A stretch of DNA of 64,000 nucleotides from Pomphorhynchus laevis. Its lineage: Eukaryota > Acanthocephala > Palaeacanthocephala > Echinorhynchida > Pomphorhynchidae. Where the stretch lies: positions 1 to 64,000 of the forward strand of contig WNNJ02001609.1 of the NCBI GenBank assembly GCA_012934845.2, written 5' to 3'. The notes under the pieces were generated by a model. That model saw only the letters and a list, made by a program, of their open reading frames with translations. It made no database searches and had not been told where the DNA came from. Each line of letters opens with the position of its first letter. Position 1 is the stretch's first letter. The position numbers and the translations under genes were made by a program. Positions 41,339 through 53,814 of the stretch are shown one piece after another.

Positions 41339-44300
41339 TGTGGTATATAGTCAATAATCTCTAATTGACATGAGTATCTATAACTGTTTTTATAAACTGA
41401 TTGTTTTCTAGATTGATAAATAAAACCTCTTTGGTTTAGACTTCGTTTACATTACGACAATTTATTTATCAATTTGTTATGGACAAGCTGTTGAAACCAG
41501 ATGTGCTTTCATTGTCAAAGGTTTCGACGGATTCAGAAACACAGTGGAGGCATTGGAAAACTCGATTAAATGCGTTTCTTTCTTGTATTCCCGATTTTAG
41601 AGAAGAGTATAAAATGCCACTATTAACGAACCTGATCAGTGCAGATCTGTTTCGATACATCGAGTCTACCGAAATATTTGCAGATGCGATGCTTGCTCTA
41701 GAGACTTTGTTCGTAAAGCCGCGCAATGTAGTGTTTCAACGACACGTTTTGTCAACGTACAAGCAAGCTAATCCACAAACCATTGATCAGTTTCTACATG
41801 AACTACTGCATTTAGCAAAATCATGTGATTTTGAAGATGTAAATGCGAAGCGTTATCACGATGAGTACGTTCGCGATTCGTTTATTCGAGGGTTGGCTTC
41901 TTCGAACATCCGTCAACGTTTATTGGAGCGGTCAAAGCATTCGCTGGACGACGCTTATCAAGCTGCTCGATCGCTTGAACAAGACGAATTACAAGCTAAC
42001 TCGTACTCTTGTCAACCTGTGCAAATGATGGATCCTATTAATGTTGCAGCTAGTAGTGAAAATATGACGGACGACTCTCCGGCAATTCAAGTTAATGCTA
42101 CCCGTCAATCTTGTTTCTTCTGTGGAAATGCAAAACATCCTCGAGCCCAATGCCCGGCGCTAAAAGTTAAATGCCGATCGTGTCAAAAAGTCGGTCATTT
42201 TGCCAAAATGTGCATGTCCAGGAAGCGCAATTCGATTGACTTGAATTCAATATAGATTGCTCAAATTTCACAGCTTTCTTCTCCGGGTCTCAAGAACGCC
42301 ATGGTTTCTATAATGGCTTACAGTATCAAAATGAATGCTCTGATAGATACTGGTAGCAGTTCAAATTTTATATCGTCAAACATGATAAAACGTTGTAAAC
42401 GGTCAACTACTAAGTGTTACGAAATTGCTCGGATGGCATCGTCTTCTTTTCAAAGCGTTTTGAGGGAAACAGTTGCTCTCGATTTGGAGCTAATGGGCGA
42501 AAAATATTATGGTGTCAAGTGTTTTGTTCTAGACAACCTTTGTGCTGATGTAATTTTGGGCCATCCTTTTCTCAGGCGTTTCAAGCATCTTGCACTGGAG
42601 TTTGGAGGAATGCATGCACCGATTGTTATTGGGGCCCTGGAAGCAATGCATGTTGAACCACATCCGTTATTTGAACATAGGAGTATCGATATTCGTCCAT
42701 TGCAAACAAAATCTTGTCGACGAACTCCTAGTCAGGACGCATTTATTAAATCAGAAGTAAAGCGACTTCTCGAAAACGGCATCATAGAACCAAGTTCATC
42801 CCCCTGGAGGGCACAAGCACTCATTGTTACAAATTCTCAGGGAAAACAAAGAATGGTGATCGACTATTCACGGACGATCAATCGATTCACATTGCTCGAC
42901 GCATTTCCCTTGCCACGAACGGATGATTTAATAGAACGGCTTTCGAACTATCGAATATTCTCATGCGTGGATATGAAAGATGCCTACAATCAACTACCTA
43001 TTTTACAATCCGAAAAAGAGTTCACCGCTTTCGAGGCTGCTGGAGGCCTTTATCAATACAAACGAGTGCCTTTCGGGCTCACAAACGGTGTAGCAGTGTT
43101 CCAGCGCATCATGAATAGTTTAATTGACAGAGAAGCATTGTCTGGTGTCTTTTCGTATCTCGACGACATTTTAATTGCAGGAAAGAATAGGGAAGAGTAT
43201 AACGCAAACCTCCAGAAATTCTTAGCTATGGCAAGAAAATACCATCTAACATTAAACGAAACCAAGAGTGTGTTCGCATCCGAGTCAATAAGCGTTTTGG
43301 GACAGTGTATTGAGAACGGAATGATTAAGCCCGACCCACGACGAACTAGACTAATCTTCGAGCTAAAGAATCCGACGGATGCAACCGAACATTCCCATCT
43401 GCGGGGGTTGTTAACTTACTATTGTCGCTGGATATTTGGTTTTGCGCACCGCGTTCGAGATTTTGCTACAGAGACAAATTTTCCCATGGGTGAATCAGCA
43501 ATAAAGAGCTTGAAGGATATAAAAGCAGCTTTAATGTGTGCCTGCCGTTCGTGTATAGATGAAAATTTACCGTTTGAAGTAGAGACAGATGCATCAAAAG
43601 TAGCGATAGCGGCTACCTTGAGCCAGCGTGGTAGACCAGTTTTTTTCGCGAGTACTGTCCAAACATGAAAAGCGCAATCCAGCGATTGAATTAGAAGCTC
43701 TGGCAATAATTGAAGCTCTTAAAGAATGGCGTCACTACCTCATTGGACGTCCATTTCGAGTTATTACAGATCAAAGATCAGTTGCTTATATGATGTCTTC
43801 ACATTCGAATAGGATAAAGAAATGAAAAAATTGAACGCTGGCGATTAGAGTTATCCAAATTTCGCTTTGAGATCATTTATCGTCCCGGCGTTGACAACGT
43901 AGCAGCGGACGCTTTATCACGACTAGCATGCTCCGGCGTAACGACTTCTCAATCCGACTTAATAAAATTACACCGTTCACTATGTCATCCTGGTCAGACA
44001 AGATTGTGGCATTATGTCAGGGCGAAGAATTTGCCATTTTCTTTAAGTGATATACGGGAAGTTGTAAACTCTTGTTCAACGTGTGCAAAGATAAAGCCGA
44101 GATTATATCGTCCTCCCACCAGCGTCTTAATCAAATCACTTCAACCGTTTGAACGTTTGTCAATCGACTTCAATGGTCCACTTCCCAGTAAAACAAACGC
44201 AAAATATATACTGACGGTCGTCGATGAGTTTTCAAGGTTTCCGTGGGCATTTCCGTGTTGCGATACTTCTGCCGAATCAGTTATAACATGCTTAAAGCAG

Positions 44301-45257
44301 CTTTTCTACCTTTTTCGGACACCGAAATATTTGCACTCAGACCGAGGAAGCGCTTTTGTATCACGCAAATTCAAAGTGTTTACATCTTCACTTGGGATTG
44401 CTACAAGCCAAACTTCTTCTTACAATCCGCGGGGCAATGGCCAATGTGAGTGATTAAATGGAACGATATGGTGTGGAATTCAGTTATCGGTGTTGGATGC
44501 GAAATTACCAATACAGTCTTGGGCGTCAGTTTTGCCTTCTGTGCTGAACTCAATTCGGTGTTTGCTGTGTACATCTACCAACGCAACGCCTCATGAACGT
44601 ATGTTCAAGTACGACCGAGGATCTTCAACAGGCCGTTCGCTACCAAGTTGGCTTTTAAATTTGGGGCCGGTTCTGGTTCGTTGTCGTAATAAAGGAGACA
44701 ATGTGGTACAAGAAGCACTGTTGCTAGAATCGAACCAGCACTACGCTAGAATACAACTAAAAAGTGGGCACGTTTCCACGGTTTCAACGCGGGACTTAGC
44801 ACCTTGCCCTGAAGATCAACTATCATTGTCGTGGTCCGGACCAGAAGATGGAACGACATTAGCAGAGTCAAACAATACTAACCAAAAAGAATTCCTACAT
44901 CCAACAACGACATCCATAAGCCAAGATCTTAACTTATCAAACTTTGAGAAAGCCTCCTCCCAAGCAATGGACGGAAATAGCAACGAAGAAGCTACATCAA
45001 CCCAATCAAACTTGAATTTGGATAGGCAGACGATTACTACTCAAGTCAACCAATCTAACAACGGGGTACGAAGAAGTAAAAGACATCGAGGTCAACCTGC
45101 TTATCTTTCAAACTATTATGTAGGGGAAGAATGTGGTATATAGTCAATAATCTCTAATTGACATGAGTATCTATAACTGTTTTTATAAACTGATTGTTTT
45201 CTAGATTGATAAATAAAACCTCTTTGGTTTAGACTTCGTTTATATTACGACAGGCAT
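41334..45257 (+). mobile_element. Ty3/Gypsy-type LTR retrotransposon, nearly complete fossil
   Basis: LTRs of 121 bp (41,339-41,459 and 45,132-45,252) start TG and end CA and differ at about one base. They are flanked by the 5-bp duplication ggcat (41,334-41,338 and 45,253-45,257). Gag lies at about 41,480-42,250 with a CCHC knuckle (CRSCQKVGHFAKMC). Pol follows at about 42,300-45,140 in the order protease (LIDTGSSSNF), reverse transcriptase (YLDDILIAG), RNase H, and integrase with an H2C2 finger and core (SIDFNGPLPS, HSDRGSAF). The near-identical LTRs suggest a young insertion. About four breaks are present. No standard primer-binding site is evident after the 5' LTR. Confidence 0.85.
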
Positions 45258-45769
45258 CATAAATAACACGTGATCAAATTTTATTTGCACGTTACCCATT
45301 ATATATATTATAATGTACGGGTCCATTTGCGGATAATCTTTTAACTGTATTATTAATAATAACAATTTAGATTTATACTTATAATCATAAATAATCTCTA
45401 ATAATATCCGGTTCTGTTACTTTTAAATTTATATTTCATGAGCAACGAAAAAAGGAAAATACAGTGAAAGGGTTGCGCGTCTGGGAAGAGCTTAATTAAT
45501 CCTGATTGTATTGTCAGCGAACGGTAGCATTGAGCTCCCTGTATCGAAATTATTGAAGCGTATTGCACAACTAAAGGCGTCTCGCTCTTTACTTATATAC
45601 AATGATTGCATCAACTATTTAATACTCAAAATTGGTTTTGAGCTAGCAAAGTATCATCAATGTGCATGCGATATACCCGGTCTACAATAAACAATCCGGT
45701 TGTCATGGGTGATAACAATTTGAATTAATTTTATATAAGAATTTTATTGGGCCTATTTGAGGGCAACAC
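45258..45769. other. No gene seen
   Basis: The first bases would continue the decayed domain interrupted by the Gypsy element, but nothing readable remains. The right part is probably the LINE B 5' UTR. No open frame is supported. Confidence 0.35.
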
Positions 45770-45793
45770 TTGTTTTATGTATTATCTGTCAGT

Positions 45794-47012
45794 GTTCAAG
45801 TAATGTCGGAGCTTTCAAACGATAGCAGCAAAAATCATTCAAAAATCAACGATAATCCTACAAAAAACGACAAATTAAAGGTAAATCTAACTACAGATCC
45901 AAGTAACAAGGTTAGTAATTTTTCTATGGTATCAGGTGATGGGGAGGTGCTTCTCCCCATTCCCAAATTAAAGAATTTGGTGATAATTAAAGTTAAGAAA
46001 CCGACTGAAAAACACGATCTCTACAACAAATTTTTGAGATCCTTCACCAAACAGTTTCAGAACAGGGTTCTATTTAACTCTGTTAGGTTACACCCTGCGG
46101 AGGTGAAGATCTCTTTTGTCTCGAATGACCTTGCAGCAAACTACATGGAGTACTTCTCCGCCAATTTAGTTGAATATGGTGAAATTTCATCCAAGCCTAT
46201 CCTAGCATCGCTAAAAGTTTCAAATCTTCCATGTTCAATGGAAGAAGAAGATATACGTTATTTTATGGCAAAATTCAAGGTCACCAATCTGAGGTCAATC
46301 CGGGGTAAGGACGGGAACCCTATCCCGGTTGGCTTTTGCAATGCTCCCGTAAATATTGCTGAATCCTTGTATAATTCTACGTCGAATCCCTTTATGGGTT
46401 TTAATATTAAATTCACGATCACAGAGAGGGATGATCTGACCTATCCCCACTGCAGCCGGTGTCACAAATGGGGACACTGGGCCCCTTAGCTGCAGTGGGA
46501 CCCTTTCGTGTGGGGTCTGTAGCTCCACCAGCTGTCCTTCTCTTACAACTACCGATCGCTGCGAGGCTCCTCTTTCCTGTTCGAATTGCGGGGGGGGGCG
46601 CCATCCTGCTTGGAGCAGGAAATGCTCTCTATTCAAAGAATACAGACAATTATTCTTGTTGAAACCGCCCAATCCGGCCAAGTCCTTCGCGGTCGCTGCT
46701 GCTCCACGTATGGATGACGCTGACATTCTACGGATTATCGACTTAAAGACTTCGAATGCTCTTCGACAGATGGAGGAGTTAGTACGCTCTATCCTAACCG
46801 TTATCGGGACTAATCCTGTGCTTCCTGTTTCCTCGGTTCCGGAGTCGAAAAAGAGAGGGGCTTCAGCCCATGCCGTTCCCCCGCTCAAGATTGGGAAGCT
46901 AATCCAACAGAAGACTAATAGGGGAAATGAAGATACTGCCCAGGGGCAAGTACCTTCCTTGGAGGGGGCTAGTGGTGGGAAGGGCAACCTTCCTGCACCT
47001 AGCTTTGTCTAG
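45794..47012 (+). pseudogene. LINE B ORF1, frameshifted in the zinc knuckle
   Basis: The start MSELSNDSSKNHSK leads into LPIPKLKNLVIIKVKK, an RRM-like part (EVKISFVSNDLAANYM, ILASLKVSNLPCSMEEEDI) and the first knuckle CSRCHKWGHW. A frame change near 46,484 and a G-run at about 46,588-46,596 disrupt the second and third knuckles (CSNCGGG.HPAWSRKC). The last 118 codons are open (FAVAAAPRMDDADILRIIDL... to APSFV). I prefer the ATG at 45,794 over the upstream one at 45,770, because MSELSN resembles the start MSKMCV of the fragment at 49,783. Confidence 0.75.
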
Positions 47013-47045
47013 GTAGGCAATCCCCCATTCAACTAATCCATCACA

Positions 47046-49496
47046 ATGCAGAGTACTCGTGAGCCTTTTTCACTGAATATCCTTCAGTGGAACTCGGGAG
47101 GTGCTTCCGCCCTTAGACTTCTATCTGGTAGAGATGCAGATGTTATAGTCCTTCAGGAGACGCGGTCTATCCGTCTCCCCCAGGACATTACTCGATTTAT
47201 CCCAAAGCATATTTGTTCCCACTATACTCCGTACATAACCCCACCTCACTCCTCTTCATCTCAAGGACTCTTGACCTTAGTTAAGTGCTCCTTAAGGTCC
47301 TCTCTCCTATTAAACTACTCATGTCCAGCCCTTTCTTGTTTAGTAGTTTCACTCAGTAAGAACGGTAAACGCATAAGTGTAGCCAATGTCTACATCCGTC
47401 CAGGGGAAATTCACAAGAACCGTGACCTCCTGGATAGTATTATTGACAGCGGTTATGACATGTTACTTGGAGATTTCAACGACAGAACTGGTCGTTGGAT
47501 CAATGCAGCACTTCGCAGAGCTAGGAACGGTTATCTTATTCACAAACCCCCGTCACCTACCTTTTATTGCACATCAACAAATTCTATTCTCGACATTTTA
47601 CTGCTTCACTCGAGGTGGTTGTTAAAACCCTTCTGCATGGAGCAGTCGCGCCAGCAATTGTCCACCTCTCATGACCTAATTCGTTGGAGGATTGAGGAAG
47701 ATATGTTGCTTCGAAGGAGGTTTCACTTTGATCCGATCAGAGTGGCCTTCTTTCAAGCGGCTATCCAACTCTTTCCCTTGATAGGAAATGAGAGTTTGAC
47801 CAAATTTAATACCTACCTCTTTTCGCAAGCTACCGCGATTCTATCGACTACCTATCAAGGTCGTATATACAATCCCACTCCAACAAAACTCAAGGTCCTA
47901 GCAAAATTACTGAACCTCCCTAATCTCTCTGCTTCCGCCAAACAGGCCCTCTCGAATGAATACTGGAGCACTAGATACAGGTTCCAGCTGAGTAGGGATA
48001 GGACGAGTATCGCTCGCCTTAATCCTTCTCAGTCTTCCTTTTGGAAGATTTTCAAGAAGGAGAAGTTTGTTTGCTGGAAGGATAGAGCATTGCGTTGGAT
48101 AGGGAATGTAGGCCTTGATAAAGTTTTAGAGGAGTCACTGGCCCTACACAACTATGGAGCCACTCTATCACCTCAACCAATCCCGCCTTGGTGTAACTTC
48201 AGGAGTAGGGATCTATCTGTTACGGATATCCTTAACTCCTGGGGTCCACTCCCGGGCATCTCCAAATCCGTCGTTCTACTTTACTCTCGGGTCTGTCAGT
48301 TTTTGACAGCTGATCAGAGAAGAGAGGTGGCCGTCACCATGCTTTTAGCCTCCCCATCCGATGTAGCAGGCATCAATATTAGTAAGCGTGTTTTTATTCC
48401 TAAGAAAAAATCCTGCTCATGCCCTAAAGATCTGCGACCCATTTCGATTCAAAATGCCCTCGTGTCGATTTACGAAAAAGCGCTTGCGCGTAAAATCCGC
48501 GACCATTTAAGTAGGCGTAATTTGATCCTTCCAGGTTTTCATGGGTTCGTCAAAGGTCGCTCGGTCCATTCAGCAGTTGGTGAGGTGGAGCAGTTTTGTC
48601 GGGATAATAGCCATCGTCTAGTTGTGGCTGTTTTCCTTGACTTTTCCGCTACATTTGACCGCATCTCCATTCCTTTTGTGATCTCTTCTCTCAGGTCCCT
48701 CGGGTTGCCTGCGAGAATTGTGAACAGAGTGGAAATCCTGTTGTTTACCAAGCGATTTTACTATGAAGACGACCCTAATGCGCGTCAGTTCTAACCTATT
48801 ACGGGTGTACCTCAAGGATCCCCACTTTCTCCTATCTTGTATCTTGCTGCCTCTATTTAACTATTCAAAATATTTAAACGCGAACAACGTCTTGTGGTGT
48901 ACGCTGATGACACCACAGCAATGTTCACTGGACACAGGTGTAAAGACGTAGTCTCTGACATCAGCCGTTTCTTTTTAAGATTAAAAGATCAGTTACCCAT
49001 ATCTAACCTTATTTTAAACTCCGCCAAATCGCAGGTGGTTGTCTTTCATGGATCACCTGCGACGAAGCAAAAACTTAAGAGATTAGCACTCTCTGCGCTC
49101 TCCTCCATTTTTGCCTCAGAACCACTGCCCACCTTTACAAGTCGAGTAAAATACCTGGGGTTCACCGTTACGGTGAACTGGTCGGCGAAAGCTGACCTGG
49201 ATAGACTCAAACGTATCCTGAAGAAAGCTAGGTGGGCCCTGAAACGGGCTCAGCATCTGTCGTTGAATGGGAAAACCCAAGTGCGCCTTTGGGGCACTTG
49301 GGCTATCTCGGGATTAGTCTTCTTTTCAAGAGGACGTCCCCCAGAGCAAAGACTAAGGTTTCTTAAGCTCCTCGTCTCGCGGTTACCCAGCATAGTCCGC
49401 ACCGACTGGACTCTTCGGGGAGTGAAAGACCCCGGGTGGTTCAGTCGGAAGGCGGCGTGTTGGATTGGTTGGGGGCTCAGATCACCCTGGACCTGA
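47046..49496 (+). pseudogene. LINE B ORF2: endonuclease/reverse transcriptase, two stops
   Basis: An 816-codon frame without any frameshift holds two premature TAA codons, at 48,792-48,794 and 48,858-48,860, where the minus-strand copy has tyrosine and glutamate codons. Endonuclease: LNILQWNSGGASALRLL, VIVLQETRSI, ANVYIRPGEIHKN, LLGDFNDRTGRW and SHDLIRW. Reverse transcriptase: PKKKSCSCPKDLRPISI, FHGFVKGRSVHSAVGEVEQF, VFLDFSATFDRIS, PITGVPQGSPLSPILYLA and VVYADDTTA. The two stops lie on each side of the GVPQGSP box, so neither fragment would be a working enzyme. Confidence 0.85.
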
Positions 49497-49782
49497 GACC
49501 ATAGAAGAAGAAAAGAGTTAGAAGACTGAAGAGCTACTGACTTTCTATTGTTGTGTCTGATCTGGTTTTTTTTGCATGTTTCTTTTCCTTTTTTATGTGT
49601 AGTTAAGAAAGTCTTTATTTATTTATTTATTATCTGTAAAATGTTTTATATATTTAAAAAATTTATTAGTGGACTGGTTAAAAATTTTCTTGTCTATAAA
49701 TACTTACAACTTAAAAAAAATTGAGAAATTATACATACAATAATATACACAAGATATAATATACACAATAATAAAAAATTCA

Positions 49783-50035
49783 ATGAGCAAAATGTGTGTT
49801 ATCGGAGGATCAAAAGATTCTACAATTGCAACAGAAATCGGAGAATACCGTATAAACTCAAACAAAATGCAGGTAACTTCGTCTACAATATCAAACTAGG
49901 TAAGTGGTTTGTTATCAGCTACTGTAAAAGAGGTAATTGGGGAACTTCCCCCAATACCTAAATTAAAAAATCTGGCGGTTATTAAGCTAGTTCTATCGCG
50001 GGAACACAATCGACGCGAACGCTGTATCAAATGAG
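49783..50035 (+). pseudogene. LINE B-like ORF1 start, abutting a virus fossil
   Basis: MSKMCVIGGSKDSTIATEIG at 49,783, and after a frame change GELPPIPKLKNLAVIK, match the first 75 or so codons of LINE B ORF1. The LINE sequence stops within a few bases of the toti-like fossil at about 50,035. It is either a LINE copy cut by the virus insertion or a junction made when LINE machinery integrated viral RNA. Confidence 0.6.
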
Positions 50036-53000
50036 ATACAAGTGCAATCGCGGATATCCAGGCGATTGGCGCAAACATTGATGTCGGTAGTTTCAGTTGA
50101 CAGTGCTGTGTCATCGACCACCCCTTTCTACTTGTACCTTTTGTACTTGCACCGTCTGTTTTATCTAATTAATGATGCCGTGTCAGATTTGACAGCAATA
50201 GGAATGGACTGGTTCGAATGGATTAATCTAAATATTGACGACAACCAACAAATGGTCTTGCTTCAAAGGTTATTGAATGCTGTCTCTAACCATCGCTTAG
50301 TGCTGCGTGCAGAACGTTTCAGCATGGATGAACTTGCTATATTGCGGCTAATAGCAAATGGTCTACCAAGGTTAAATGCCGGGGATGATAGTCAACACGT
50401 GATGTTGTTAAATAACACACATACTCCGATTATACCGATGTTGGTGATTGGCCGTGGGGCTCGTCCTGAGTTTGGTGAAGGAATCCCCGATGCCCTTGAT
50501 TTATATACAGCAATAGTCAAAGTCGCCGTTGAAAACGGTGAGATCGATCAATGCTATTGTGGTTCGGTAAAAGCATTTGCGACAACAATTAGATTTAGAG
50601 CAGATCAAGACAACCTGACTCTTGTAGACAGTTTTCTTCAGCATCGGCGGTCGTGCTGGGCGTCGCCAGTTTTCAAAAATCCCTTCATCGATTTTCTCAA
50701 TTTGGATAGGGTCAAAATAAATCCAAATTACAATACAGATTTGAATGCGTTCATTCGGGGTTCTGCGGAGGAGCAGTTCTTCAAAGTTGTCGTGACTGCT
50801 TGCGTTATTAGCGTGAGCATTTCAAGTATCCTGCATCGGTGGTCGTTCAATTCGAATCTATTGCAGATTACTTTTAACAAGCGAGGATTTAGTCGATTTG
50901 CGGCTGCTATTTCTTTCTTGGACAAGCGTATTAATGCGTCTAGTGTAAATCGCACATGTAATCTCATGACGCTAACCTCCTTATTTATAAATGACATGCG
51001 AGAGGAGTTTGCCGGTCGGATGTTTCCAAATTATGTCGTGGAACGGTGCTATTTCACATCCCATAGTACCAATTGCAGATAATGCGGCCTGGCAAGGTGG
51101 GTGGCCGCGAAGGGTTCCATATCATGTTCCTCCGCAGGTAGTACTAACCTATTTCAAGCGATGGCCCACAATTTGGGGCCTTCTTGGAATGCCTGTCTTA
51201 TACACTATGTGCCAGGAGATTGTGACGCGTTCTAATATCAATGAGGCTTGGGTCGATATCACACATGGAGATGACCTAATTTCAAGTGCCGCAACCAGTA
51301 ATCGCTTCTTTATATCTAGCGGCTATACAACTGCGGTCATAAACGCTATCTCTCAACACTGCCAGGTTGCTGCTTGGAATGCTCCTAATTGTTATGTTAT
51401 GGGAAGAAATGGAATGGCGGAAGATATGCTGGTAGCTGAGGATGTGATACCGTCTCTTGTATATGATGCACAGGCCCGACTTTTTATAGTGGGGACCTTG
51501 TGGCACTTTTGCTGGAGCTACTTCGCGCCAATCCGAATAAGGTGGCGAAGAAATGAGTTGACCGCTCGAGTGCGATCTATTTCCACTTCCACAGCTCCGA
51601 AACCATTGGTGGCAGGAGTATCTAGACCCGGCGCTGTCATACTGCCCATCATCAGTGAGCAGAATAAAAAAGTCATGGACGAAGAGTTCCGTGAAAAAAG
51701 ATGAACAATAAACACTATTGATGACTGTTAACTTTTATATTTATGTCTTGTTCTATTATCAATATATTTATCATAACTCTCCTTTTCTTTTATCTATACA
51801 TATATTTATAGGAAAATGGTTTTATTGATTAATAAAAACAAAACAAATTATTTAGTTTGGTTTTTATGAAGTTTTGCATATCTAATGTATATGAACAATG
51901 TGGGATTAATTTTGAAGACTTACGATACCATCTAAATAAGATATTGAGTGGTGGTGATATATATAACAAACTCTGTTCTCCGAGTCCATTAGATCTTGCT
52001 TATCTACGATCGTCTCTTAAGGAAGATTTGATATAATTTGATAAACTTGATGAATTATTCACAGCGATTAATCGTGTTTTTTCAAAGGATGTTGTCGACT
52101 CTTACTTGACGATACTGTTCGGGTTATACAAAGATACGGAAATGCACACAATACGTTGTGAATGGGATGACTATCATTGACTGTCTTATGATAATGTACT
52201 TGAAGTGAGTGAAGTAAATCAACTTGGTACCTACGACTTCAGCGGATCTTGCATCTATGAAGAACGCTATTGTGTCTCACATCGACAACCGCCCTTATAT
52301 CTATACACTATCAGGCTGGCCTTAGTCATCACTACTTCTTAAATGAATATTTTCCATTTGCGACATTAGGTGATAAAAGCCATACGCGGCTAGATCTCGC
52401 GACTTACTTAGGAAAAGCTAGTCAATCAAATATTTCTTTTGGCAGACCTAATATCAATTTAATTCTTTCTATATTTTGTCGAGGTATTTTTAATATAGTA
52501 CTAGGCGCTTTTATCGCCTGTAAAAATAATCCGAAATGTCTCAAGATGTATTCCTGGATTAAATATAATAATGGATGTTGTCTTAGCAACTTGGCTATAA
52601 AAGATGCCCTCAAAGATTTGTCAAACCGAATACGTCGCACTTTCTATCATCCGAAAATCGGACCTTCAAGTGTTTTCGATGTCACTGATTGCTCATACTG
52701 GTATATGTGCTATTCTAGACAGTTATCCCGTAGTAATTGGGAAAAAGAAAGGAAGAATCGTGATACTTTAGTTGTCTTGAACGACGTTTGTGGGTTCAAT
52801 TTTTCTGATATCGTACATTCTCAAATTTAATCAATTATCAAAGAGATCACAATGAACCCAACTAAGAAAGATGATTATATGACGCGGTGCCAGTTTGTGA
52901 CGAATAGACAAAGCACATCACAAGTGGATCTACTGGAAAAGTCAAAACGACGAATGGAGACCGAAATATATTAGCTGGAAAGCGAGTATATTTTGAAAAT

Positions 53001-53800
53001 TTTCCGACGTCAGAGGTTATTGGATGGTTATATACGACGCCAAACATGGTAGCCAATGCTAGTGAAAAATTCGAGTTATCCAAAGCTAGGGCAATATATG
53101 GCAAACAGCCTAAGGATTACTTAATAATTGCTTATGTATTGGATTTATTTGAAGAATCACTCTCGTTACGGGAAGACGTTGACTATGCTTTACCAAGTGT
53201 TAAAGCAGCGCAGCGCTGTATGTCAAGACTGGACTGTTTAACAGACATGCCATGGACAGTGATGTTAGATTATGCGGATTTTAACATTCAGCATTCCCTG
53301 GAACTACAATCTTATGTCTTCACTTGTATTTCGCGTGAAGTTGTTTTGATTAATGGTCTCAAGGATGTCTCTATAGCGAGTGATTGGTGTGCTGCAGCTC
53401 TAATTAAATCCTGGATTAAATTTCCCGGTTATGATCATCTGACTAAAACAAAACAAGAATTGTTTAGTGGGATGCGAGGCACCTCATTTGTAAATACCAT
53501 CTTAAATATTGCGTATTTTAAAGCTGGAGTTACTATAATCAAAAAGATTTTTTAAAATTTGATAGTTAAATACCACTCTTCTTACCAGGGCGATGACCTC
53601 TGGGTATGTAATTCTTCGCGAGCTTGGAATGTAGCTTTGTACCATATCCTGTCTGCAGCCGAGATTATTTTTGAGCCGAGTAAACATTTTTTCTCGTACC
53701 AGAAAGGTGAGTTCTTAAGAGTTTTGTATAGCGAAATTGGATTGAATGGATACTTAGGTCGATTTGTTGCCAGCTTGATTATATCTCATTTGTAAGGCAG
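50036..53800 (+). pseudogene. Toti-like virus fossil with capsid and polymerase parts (EVE2)
   Basis: The coat-protein part covers about 50,040-51,720 (its N-terminal half is missing) and the RNA-dependent RNA polymerase part about 51,860-53,795. Polymerase landmarks in order are FELSKARAIYG, MLDYADFNIQHSL (motif A), FSGMRGTSFVNTILN (motif B), QGDDLWV (motif C, GDD) and GEFLRV...GYLGRFVASL. These are typical of Totiviridae-like double-stranded RNA viruses. The gene order matches their genomes. At least five breaks are present, so it is clearly broken. No reverse transcriptase or LTR belongs to it. It borders LINE sequence on both sides. Confidence 0.8.
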
Positions 53801-53814
53801 TCCAGGTTGTCCTG

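Larger units (their letters stand above)
45700..49640 (+). mobile_element. LINE B, plus-strand copy, nearly complete
   Basis: ORF1 (45,794-47,012) and ORF2 (47,046-49,496) are separated by 33 bp. The 3' UTR runs to about 49,620 and ends in a tttatttatttattta run. It is the better of two long LINE B copies. The family shares its ORF1/ORF2 plan with LINE A and both belong to the same broad R1/I-like group. I see no 5S sequence at its ends, so the site preference of LINE A is not shared here. The 5' boundary is uncertain. Confidence 0.8.

Noticed and set aside
49500-49780. A 5S-type or other fixed target at the 3' end of LINE B
   Set aside because: The two LINE B 3' flanks (about 49,640 and 3,240) share no sequence that I can recognise as a target.
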